A DNA stretch of 51,259 bases, taken from an uncultured Flavobacteriaceae bacterium. Its GTDB lineage: Bacteria > Bacteroidota > Bacteroidia > Flavobacteriales > Flavobacteriaceae. The stretch is from assembly GCA_938010765.1 (NCBI GenBank), contig CALLVX010000122.1:1-51259 (forward strand), given 5' to 3'. The notes under the pieces were generated by a model. It was given only the letters and a program-made list of their open reading frames with translations. It was not told where the DNA came from and made no database searches. The position numbers and the translations under genes are program-made. Positions within the stretch are counted from its first letter, which is position 1. The number at the start of each line of letters is the position of its first letter. Shown piece after piece: positions 44,972-51,259 of this stretch.

Positions 44972-46018
44972 ATGGATGAAAACAGGAAAATAAGACTTGG
45001 CATTTCTATTGGGGATTTAAACGGCATAGGGTGTGAAGTGATATTAAAAACCTTTGCGGACGCAAGAATGCTAGACTTTTGCACTCCGATTATTTTCGCT
45101 TCGAACAAAACAATTTCCCATCAAAAGAACGAACTGAAAATCGATGTGAACTACCATGGAGTACAGGAAGCTGCTAAGGCACTCACGGGGAAAATCAATG
45201 TGATGAATGTATGGAAGGATATCCCCACGGTAAAATTTGGCGAAGCCACGGAAGAAGCTGGCAAGTATGCGCTGCTTTCTTTGAAGGCCGCGGTAGCAGC
45301 ACTTAAAGAGGATGTAATCGACGCCTTGGTAACCGCACCTATTAACAAAAATAATATTCAAAGCGAGGAATTCAAGTTTCCGGGACATACCGACTATTTG
45401 GCCCAGGAATTAGCGGGGGAAAGCCTTATGTTTATGATTACCGATAACTTAAAGATTGGCCTACTTACTGATCATGTAGCTGTTAAAGATGCTCCAGCGG
45501 CCATTAACCCCATTTTAATCCGTACCAAAGTACGCACGATCGAAAAGTCCCTGATGATGGATTTTGGTGTGCGCAGGCCCAAAATAGCCCTGTTAGGTAT
45601 CAATCCGCACAGTGGTGATAATGGGGTCATAGGCGAAGAAGACGATGCCGTGCTGAAACCGGTCATCCAAGAAATGTCGAACGCAGGGCACCTTGTCTTT
45701 GGTCCTTACTCGGCCGATAGTTTCTTTGGGTCAGATGCCTATGCAAATTTTGATGCGATACTTGCCGCATACCACGACCAAGGGTTGATTCCTTTTAAGA
45801 CCTTGTCTTTTGGGAAAGGAGTAAATTATACGGCCGGACTTTCAAAAGTACGAACCTCTCCCGATCATGGTACCGCCTATGAGATTGCAGGAAAAGGAAA
45901 GGCCGATCACAGCTCTTTTAAAGAGGCAGTTTTTGCGGCCATTCAGATCTTGCGAAACCGGGAAGAATATGCTGAATTGACCCAAAACCCCTTACAAAAA
46001 CAGAAGGTAAGGAGGTAG
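44972..46018 (+). CDS. pdxA: 4-hydroxythreonine-4-phosphate dehydrogenase
   Basis: The 348-residue enzyme acts in vitamin B6 synthesis: it oxidises 4-phosphohydroxy-L-threonine, and the product goes to PdxJ. ATG at 44972 gives the family start RKIRLGISIGDLNGIGCEVI; the frame extends to 44933 but lacks similarity there. Three His ligands of the metal site are seen: FPGHTDYLAQEL, the LLTDHVAVKD region, and YHDQGLIPFKTL. GINPHSGDNGVIGEED and TSPDHGTAYEIAGKGKAD are further family blocks. Its neighbours on the left (riboflavin synthase) and right (DUF177, L32) are the usual flavobacterial set. Confidence 0.95.
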   Translation: MDENRKIRLGISIGDLNGIGCEVILKTFADARMLDFCTPIIFASNKTISHQKNELKIDVNYHGVQEAAKALTGKINVMNVWKDIPTVKFGEATEEAGKYALLSLKAAVAALKEDVIDALVTAPINKNNIQSEEFKFPGHTDYLAQELAGESLMFMITDNLKIGLLTDHVAVKDAPAAINPILIRTKVRTIEKSLMMDFGVRRPKIALLGINPHSGDNGVIGEEDDAVLKPVIQEMSNAGHLVFGPYSADSFFGSDAYANFDAILAAYHDQGLIPFKTLSFGKGVNYTAGLSKVRTSPDHGTAYEIAGKGKADHSSFKEAVFAAIQILRNREEYAELTQNPLQKQKVRR

Positions 46019-46202
46019 CTAAGTAAAACTACAGAGGCATTCAAACAATAGAAGTTTTAGGATGTTAAAGAGGAGGCTGGTGCAAAAACCTCATTCTAAT
46101 CGTTTGTCCTTAATTTCTTTGTAGAATGTTCAGCAAGAATACCAGGGCGAACAGCTTGTAACATACCATTTTTATAAGCTTCTTATATTTCGATCGTTAC
46201 CG

Positions 46203-46232
46203 TTGGTATTTATTAAAATAATAGTATCTTTG
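46203..46232 (+). promoter_or_regulatory. Bacteroidota-type promoter for the DUF177-rpmF genes
   Basis: TTG at 46203-46205 (-33 element) is 19 bases before TATCTTTG at 46225-46232, a perfect TAnnTTTG -7 element. Transcription should begin near 46239, about 40 bases before the DUF177 start codon. Confidence 0.65.
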
Positions 46233-46279
46233 CACCCCGTCATTTAGACGGGTTGTAAGGTTGAAACAGTGTAAACAAG

Positions 46280-46810
46280 ATGAAGCATAAGGAATACAAC
46301 ATTCCTTTCTCAGGATTGAAGCAAGGAAAACACGATTTTAAGTACCTTATTGAGAATACGTTCTTTGAGTCTTTTGGTTATGAAGAGTACAATGCGACCC
46401 AGATTGCAGTGACGGTTGTTTTGAACAAGACCAGTACCATGTTGGAATTGGAGTTCAAAGCAAAAGGCACTGTAAACGTTGCTTGCGATGTTACTAGTGA
46501 ACCCTTTGACCTTGCTATTGAATCATTACTCGATTTGGTGGTCAAGTTTGGAGATGCTTACAATGATGAGAACGAAGAAATTTTAATTCTTCCTCATAAC
46601 GAACATCAAATCAATGTTGCACAGTATATTTACGAAATGCTCGTCTTGGCGGTTCCTCAGAAAAGGGTACATCCGGGAATAGCCGATGGTAGTTTGCAAT
46701 CGCCGGTGCTCGATAGGTTAAACGCGTTGCGGCCAAAAGAAGTAAAAGATAATACAGATAAGAATGATCCCAGATGGGATGCTTTAAAAAAGTTAATAAC
46801 GGACAAATAA
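46280..46810 (+). CDS. DUF177 (YceD-family) protein
   Basis: The 176-residue product matches DUF177: YNIPFSGLKQGKHDFKYLIE at the start, a central FKAKGTVNVACDVTSEPFDL block and a later acidic stretch with IYEMLVLAVPQKRVHPG. YceD is nearly always encoded beside rpmF, as here (7-base gap), and is linked to 23S rRNA maturation in bacteria and plastids. The Cys pair common in this family is reduced to one Cys. Regulation is from the promoter at 46203-46232. Confidence 0.9.
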   Translation: MKHKEYNIPFSGLKQGKHDFKYLIENTFFESFGYEEYNATQIAVTVVLNKTSTMLELEFKAKGTVNVACDVTSEPFDLAIESLLDLVVKFGDAYNDENEEILILPHNEHQINVAQYIYEMLVLAVPQKRVHPGIADGSLQSPVLDRLNALRPKEVKDNTDKNDPRWDALKKLITDK

Positions 46811-46817
46811 GTGATCA

Positions 46818-47015
46818 ATGGCACATCCTAAGAGAAAAATATCGAGAACCAGAAGGGATAAAAGAAGAACCCACTACAAAGCAGTGGCCCCTACCTTGGC
46901 TACAGACCCTACGACAGGCGAAATTCACCTTTTTCACAGAGCGCACTGGCACGAAGGTAAACTTTACTATAAAGGTCAGGTATTGATCGACAAGACCGAA
47001 ACTGCTGACGCATAG
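46818..47015 (+). CDS. rpmF: 50S ribosomal protein L32
   Basis: The 65-residue product is the large-subunit protein L32: [20 protein letters not shown] is the basic start, followed by [20 protein letters not shown]. The usual zinc-binding Cys pairs of some L32 proteins are absent here (no Cys at all), so this is a zinc-free form. It follows DUF177 by 7 bases and ends in a strong terminator, forming a two-gene unit. Confidence 0.97.
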   Translation: MAHPKRKISRTRRDKRRTHYKAVAPTLATDPTTGEIHLFHRAHWHEGKLYYKGQVLIDKTETADA

Positions 47016-47326
47016 TTAATAGTTGTATATATAGTATGAACTCCCGCCAAAATGGCCGGGAGTTTTTTTATGGCCCAAGAATATCTTTCGGCGCTTAAAT
47101 GAACACTTTTGTTTAAACTTTGTAGCACCTCAAACCAATGGGGAAGGGTTTACAGGCATTTTAATAAAATAAAGAGTGATTTTTTTGATCAAATGACCGC
47201 GAAACACTCTTTATGGTAATCTTTCCAAAAAAGACCATTTTTCAATAAAAAGTATTGGAAAATCACTAATTTTCACGAGTTTTGTCTGAATTTTGAGACT
47301 TTTTTGAGATAAATCAATTCATTAGG
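47016..47326. other. 311-base spacer between rpmF and fabH
   Basis: It contains the rpmF terminator (47039-47069) and an AT-rich leader of fabH with several TTTG and TTTTTGA runs that could hold its promoter, although no clear -33/-7 pair stood out. No gene was seen. Confidence 0.5.
47039..47069 (+). terminator. Rho-independent terminator after rpmF
   Basis: AACTCCCG (47039-47046) pairs with CGGGAGTT (47057-47064) around a short inner CC/GG region, followed by a T-run (47063-47069). It starts 24 bases after the rpmF stop. Confidence 0.8.
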
Positions 47327-48322
47327 ATGGGTAAACTATCGGCAGCTATTACCGCTGTAGGGGCATTTGTTCCGAAATTTGTACTGACCAACAAAATGTT
47401 GGAAGAAATGGTGGAAACCAACGATGAATGGATTACCACTAGAACTGGAATTAAGGAAAGAAGAATTTTAAAGCCCGAAGAGGGTGTTGGAAGTTCTTTT
47501 ATGGCGATTAAGGCCGCTCAAGATTTACTACAAAAAAAGAACTTCGACCCCAAAGAGATCGATTTGGTGATTGTTGCTACCGCAACTCCAGATACCTTGG
47601 TTGCATCTACCGCCGCTTTTGTTGCTTCAGAGATTGGCGCGATAAATGCCTTTGCCTTTGATATGTTGGCCGCGTGTTCCAGTTTTCTATACGGCATGTC
47701 GACCGCAGCAGGTCAAATTGCCTCTGGGCGTTATAAAAAAGTACTTTTGATAGGGGCTGACACCATGTCTTCCATTGTAGACTATACCGATAGGACCACC
47801 TGTATTATTTTCGGGGATGGTGCGGGTGCTGCCCTATTTGAACCGAATGAAGAAGGGTTGGGCCTGCAAGATGAGTATCTTCGTTCCGATGGTGTTGGAA
47901 GAAACTTCTTGAGTATGGATGCGGGAGGGTCGATTTTACCGGCATCCGAAGAAACAGTAAAGAACCGAAAGCATTACATCTACCAAGATGGTAAATCTGT
48001 ATTTAAGTTTGCCGTGAAAAATATGGCCGATGCAGCCGCTAAAATTATGGAACAAAATAATTTGGACCATGAAGATGTAGCGTGGTTGGTTCCGCACCAA
48101 GCGAACAAGCGAATTATCGATGCCACGGCAAATCGAATGGGACTCGATCACGCCAAGGTAATGATGAATATTCAACGCTATGGGAATACCACTTCAGCTA
48201 CTTTGCCATTATTGCTGGCAGATTACGAAAATCAACTTAAAAAAGGAGATAATTTGGTCTTCGCTGCTTTTGGTGGCGGGTTCACATGGGGTTCCATTTA
48301 CTTAAAATGGGCCTATAACTAA
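47327..48322 (+). CDS. fabH: Beta-ketoacyl-ACP synthase III
   Basis: The 331-residue enzyme starts fatty-acid synthesis by condensing an acyl-CoA primer with malonyl-ACP. The Cys-His-Asn triad is visible: Cys117 in DMLAACSSFLYG, His257 in WLVPHQANKRIID and Asn287 in RYGNTTSATLPLLL. The start ATG at 47327 is the first in the frame and gives MGKLSAAITAVGAFVP. It stands 25 bases before accB, with accC after, so the cluster supplies malonyl-CoA precursors together with the starter enzyme. Bacteroidota FabH homologues often take branched primers. Confidence 0.95.
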   Translation: MGKLSAAITAVGAFVPKFVLTNKMLEEMVETNDEWITTRTGIKERRILKPEEGVGSSFMAIKAAQDLLQKKNFDPKEIDLVIVATATPDTLVASTAAFVASEIGAINAFAFDMLAACSSFLYGMSTAAGQIASGRYKKVLLIGADTMSSIVDYTDRTTCIIFGDGAGAALFEPNEEGLGLQDEYLRSDGVGRNFLSMDAGGSILPASEETVKNRKHYIYQDGKSVFKFAVKNMADAAAKIMEQNNLDHEDVAWLVPHQANKRIIDATANRMGLDHAKVMMNIQRYGNTTSATLPLLLADYENQLKKGDNLVFAAFGGGFTWGSIYLKWAYN

Positions 48323-48346
48323 TTCAAGCTATTAAAATCAAATTCC

Positions 48347-48835
48347 ATGGATATAAAAGAAATTCAAAACCTGATCAAATTTGTGGCAAAGTCAGGCGCC
48401 ACTGAGGTAAAGCTCGAGATGGACGATGTAAAGATCACCATTCGAACAGGACCTATTGGTAGTGGATCGGAAACCACCTATGTGCAGCAGATACCTGTTG
48501 CGCAATCACCCGTAGCCGCCGCTCAGCCCATTGCAGAGGTAGCGCCTGCCAAAGTGGAGCCGACAAAGGGCGAAGAGGCTGATGAAAATGCAAATTACAT
48601 TACTATAAAATCACCTATTATCGGTACTTTTTACAGAAAACCATCCCCAGATAAACCATCCTTTGTTGAGGTTGGCAGTACTATCGGGAAAGGAGATGTC
48701 TTATGTGTAATTGAAGCCATGAAACTTTTCAATGATATCGAATCTGAAGTATCCGGTAAAATTATAAAGATATTGGTCGACGATTCGTCTCCTGTAGAGT
48801 TTGATCAACCTTTATTTTTGGTGGATCCTTCCTAA
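48347..48835 (+). CDS. accB: Acetyl-CoA carboxylase biotin carboxyl carrier protein
   Basis: The 162-residue product carries biotin for acetyl-CoA carboxylase. The biotinylated Lys126 is in IEAMKLFND, preceded by the YITIKSPIIGTFYRKPSPD strand and GKGDVLCVI. A Pro/Ala/Gln-rich linker (residues about 45-78) joins the N-terminal helix region to the biotinyl domain, as normal for AccB. It lies between fabH (25 bases) and accC (77 bases). Confidence 0.95.
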   Translation: MDIKEIQNLIKFVAKSGATEVKLEMDDVKITIRTGPIGSGSETTYVQQIPVAQSPVAAAQPIAEVAPAKVEPTKGEEADENANYITIKSPIIGTFYRKPSPDKPSFVEVGSTIGKGDVLCVIEAMKLFNDIESEVSGKIIKILVDDSSPVEFDQPLFLVDPS

Positions 48836-48912
48836 GCTAAAAATCTAATTTCTAATTTCAAATTCCAATTTGGGCGGAACTTGAATTTTGGAGCCTGCAA
48901 TTTAAAATAGTT

Positions 48913-50265
48913 ATGTTCAAAAAAATATTGATTGCAAACAGAGGTGAGATTGCGCTGCGTGTTATACGTACCTGTAAGGAAATGGGTATAAAAACAGTAG
49001 CGGTGTATTCCAAGGCCGATGAGGAAAGCTTGCATGTGCGCTTTGCAGATGAGGCCGTGTGCATTGGTCCGGCACCAAGTAGCGAGTCGTATCTTAAAAT
49101 ACCCAATATCATCGCCGCAGCTGAAATTACCAATGCAGATGCCATTCATCCGGGATATGGATTTCTTTCTGAAAATTCAAAGTTCTCCAAGATTTGTGCC
49201 GAACATGACATTAAGTTCATTGGTGCATCTGGCGAGCATATTGATAAAATGGGCGACAAGGCCAGCGCAAAGGCTACCATGAAAGCGGCGGGAGTACCCT
49301 GCGTTCCTGGATCAGACGGACTGCTAAAAGATGTTGTCGATGCCAAAAAGCAGGCCAAAAAGATGGGCTATCCTGTCATGATCAAGGCTACCGCCGGGGG
49401 TGGCGGAAAGGGAATGCGCGCCGTTTGGGGAGAAGAGGAGATGGAAGATCATTTTGAAAGCGCGGTACAAGAGGCTACCGCATCCTTTGGAAACGGAGGT
49501 ATGTATATGGAGAAATTGATCGAAGAACCACGCCATATCGAGATACAGGTCGTAGGAGACCAATACGGGAAGGCCTGTCACTTATCCGAACGAGATTGTT
49601 CCGTGCAGCGACGCCATCAAAAGCTTACCGAAGAGACCCCTTCGCCTTTTATGACCGATAAACTTCGAGAAGATATGGGAACGGCTGCAGTAAAGGCCGC
49701 GGAATACATTAAATATGAAGGTGCAGGAACCGTGGAGTTTTTGGTAGACAAGCATCGCAACTTCTATTTCATGGAAATGAATACCCGTATACAAGTAGAA
49801 CACCCGATTACAGAACAGGTAATCGATTACGATCTTATACGGGAGCAGATATTGGTAGCCGGTGGTGTTCCTATCTCCGGTAAAAATTATATTCCGAAAC
49901 TGCATTCCATCGAATGCCGTATCAATGCGGAAGATCCGCACAACAATTTTCGACCCTCCCCGGGTAAGATTACTACTTTGCATATTCCGGGTGGTCATGG
50001 TATTCGAATGGATACACATGTATACAGCGGGTATGTTATTCCCCCGAATTACGATTCAATGATCGCTAAGTTGATTACTACTGCCCAAACGCGTGAGGAG
50101 GCGATCAACAAAATGAAGCGCGCCCTAGATGAGTTTGTAATCGAAGGGGTCAAAACTACGATTCCGTTTCATCGCCAGTTGATGGAACATCCCGACTATC
50201 TCGCAGGGAACTATACTACTAAGTTTATGGAAGACTTTGAGATGCAACCGCAAGAAGAAGATTAA
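48913..50265 (+). CDS. accC: Acetyl-CoA carboxylase biotin carboxylase subunit
   Basis: The 450-residue ATP-grasp enzyme carboxylates biotin on AccB. It begins with [20 protein letters not shown], has the ATP loop [11 protein letters not shown], and the catalytic region with [18 protein letters not shown], plus [20 protein letters not shown]. Length and blocks are standard. A strong terminator follows directly (50271-50300), so fabH-accB-accC ends here. Confidence 0.96.
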   Translation: MFKKILIANRGEIALRVIRTCKEMGIKTVAVYSKADEESLHVRFADEAVCIGPAPSSESYLKIPNIIAAAEITNADAIHPGYGFLSENSKFSKICAEHDIKFIGASGEHIDKMGDKASAKATMKAAGVPCVPGSDGLLKDVVDAKKQAKKMGYPVMIKATAGGGGKGMRAVWGEEEMEDHFESAVQEATASFGNGGMYMEKLIEEPRHIEIQVVGDQYGKACHLSERDCSVQRRHQKLTEETPSPFMTDKLREDMGTAAVKAAEYIKYEGAGTVEFLVDKHRNFYFMEMNTRIQVEHPITEQVIDYDLIREQILVAGGVPISGKNYIPKLHSIECRINAEDPHNNFRPSPGKITTLHIPGGHGIRMDTHVYSGYVIPPNYDSMIAKLITTAQTREEAINKMKRALDEFVIEGVKTTIPFHRQLMEHPDYLAGNYTTKFMEDFEMQPQEED

Positions 50266-50270
50266 ATCAT

Positions 50271-50300
50271 ACCCTGACCGATAGTGTCAGGGTTTTTTTT
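50271..50300 (+). terminator. Rho-independent terminator after accC
   Basis: ACCCTGAC (50271-50278) pairs with GTCAGGGT (50286-50293), and the T-run covers 50293-50300. It starts six bases after the accC stop. Confidence 0.85.
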
Positions 50301-50455
50301 GACACCCCCGAAAACAGGGGCCGTTTTTCACTGTTTGCAAGTAGTTTGTCTTAGGCAAACAAGACTACTTTTACTCCGAAATTTAATGTAATAGGGCAGC
50401 AATACAATTTTAACGAAAAAAAATAGTTAAGCAATAACCGTCCAACCAAAAAACA

Positions 50456-51142
50456 ATGCTAAAAAAATACTTTTTATATCCCTTCATCTTAGTTTGTCTA
50501 TTGTGCTGTTCCAGTTGTTTTGAAATTCTAGAGGAGATAAATATGAACAGTGATGGGAGCGGTAGTATGTTGGTCACTTTTAATATGAGCAAGAGTAAGA
50601 CCAAGTTGGCTTCTATTATGATGCTCGATAGCATCAATGGCTACAAAGTACCATCAGAAGATGATATGAATGAAGCCTTAAAGGATGTTATTAGCCATTT
50701 GGAAAAGACAGAAGGGATAAGTGACATCAAAAAAACGAAGGACTTTGACAACTATATCTTTACCGTTTCTTGCCAATTCAAGAATGTGGAGAGTATCAAC
50801 GGTATTTTTACAGAGTTGATACAGAAACAGAACAAAAACGGGAAAACTGCCTTTAGCACCAAAAACTTTTCTTTTGAACCTGCGACCTGTACGTTTCAAA
50901 GGCATTTCAAGTACGATAATAGCATTAAAAAATCATTCTTTCACCTTAATAAGGAAGATCGAAAAGTATTCGAAGATGCGAGTTTAACGACCATATACAG
51001 ATTTAAAAACCCTATAAAAAGTGTTTCAAACCCGAATGCCAAAATCGCCCCAAATAAAAAAGCGGTGATGCTAAGGGTCGATGCCATGGCCTTTATTATG
51101 GGAGAACAGAACGTTGCGAACAAAATACAATTGACCAAATAA
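50456..51142 (+). CDS. Putative lipoprotein of unknown function
   Basis: The 228-residue product begins with a signal (YFLYPFILVCLLCCSSC) in which Cys21 is the likely lipidated residue. The mature part begins FEILEEINMNSDGSGSMLVT, which has a strand-turn look and resembles Bacteroidota proteins annotated only as hypothetical. Later come SCQFKNVESINGIFTEL and KDFDNYIFTV. No enzyme motif is seen. It is followed 10 bases later by another exported protein on the same strand, so they form a small operon. Confidence 0.65.
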   Translation: MLKKYFLYPFILVCLLCCSSCFEILEEINMNSDGSGSMLVTFNMSKSKTKLASIMMLDSINGYKVPSEDDMNEALKDVISHLEKTEGISDIKKTKDFDNYIFTVSCQFKNVESINGIFTELIQKQNKNGKTAFSTKNFSFEPATCTFQRHFKYDNSIKKSFFHLNKEDRKVFEDASLTTIYRFKNPIKSVSNPNAKIAPNKKAVMLRVDAMAFIMGEQNVANKIQLTK

Positions 51143-51152
51143 ACAGCTACAG

Positions 51153-51259
51153 ATGAAAAAGCTATTACTTTCAGTGTCCACCTTTTGCTTAGTTATGGTT
51201 GCCAACGGGCAGGACCTTATCTCCAAAATTCCCTCAAACGCCAGTGCCGTAGTCACCAT
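51153..51259 (+). CDS. Exported protein, cut by the window edge (partial)
   Basis: ATG at 51153 opens a frame with a signal peptide (KKLLLSVSTFCLVMVANGQ) and the start of a mature domain, DLISKIPSNASAVVT. The KIPSNASAVV start recalls the family of Bacteroidota DUF4836-type proteins, but 35 residues are too few to be sure. It lies 10 bases after the lipoprotein gene. Confidence 0.6.
   Translation, partial: MKKLLLSVSTFCLVMVANGQDLISKIPSNASAVVT

Overview
The window looks like a chromosomal segment of a marine-type Flavobacteriaceae (Bacteroidota). Evidence: a type IX secretion (T9SS) type B C-terminal domain protein, promoters of the TTG / TAnnTTTG type, few Shine-Dalgarno sequences, TonB receptors with an N-terminal carboxypeptidase-like domain, and the riboflavin synthase - pdxA - DUF177 - rpmF - fabH - accB - accC neighbourhood. 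The genus cannot be fixed from sequence alone. No rRNA, tRNA or CRISPR array was seen.

Left part (1-16 kb). The end of an outer-membrane barrel gene is followed by a 1166-residue T9SS cargo adhesin with five tandem repeats, a broken tyrosine integrase, an exported DinB-fold protein and a PhoX-type phosphatase. Then comes a metal-homeostasis island (about 7.8-16 kb). A leftward operon encodes a LolD-like ATPase, a His-rich FtsX permease, two paralogous CFFC-motif exported proteins and a Fur-family repressor. A rightward set encodes a MerC-like protein, a GTP cyclohydrolase I, a small Cys-rich exported protein, a TonB receptor and a lipoprotein. A perfect palindrome lies between the divergent promoters. 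The same 20-bp core recurs at 4989-5008, in front of the DinB-fold gene. I infer a zinc (Zur-type) regulon.

Middle part (16-31 kb). A decayed gene and a strong terminator are followed by a leftward operon: membrane-anchored AraC regulator, two FtsX permeases, a LolA-like protein, a DUF1302-like outer-membrane protein and an ABC ATPase. This looks like an envelope export system. After an 0.8-kb gene-free gap come two small exported proteins. A rightward five-gene operon (25667-30695) then encodes a 67-residue protein, a coiled-coil/membrane protein, a lipoprotein with a von Willebrand-A-like metal site, a multi-TM protein and a compact bifunctional class A penicillin-binding protein. This operon is the best candidate here for an undescribed system.

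Right part (31-51 kb). A divergent sigma-factor-like gene precedes a response regulator / TPR histidine kinase / response regulator set. Next come a Kelch lipoprotein, a DUF5117-type zinc metalloprotease, a TauE-type permease, a sodium:solute symporter, a DUF3052 protein and a DUF5009-type acyltransferase-like membrane protein. The last 7 kb is housekeeping: riboflavin synthase, PdxA, and the DUF177-L32-FabH-AccB-AccC lipid synthesis cluster, ending in two envelope proteins, the second cut by the window edge.
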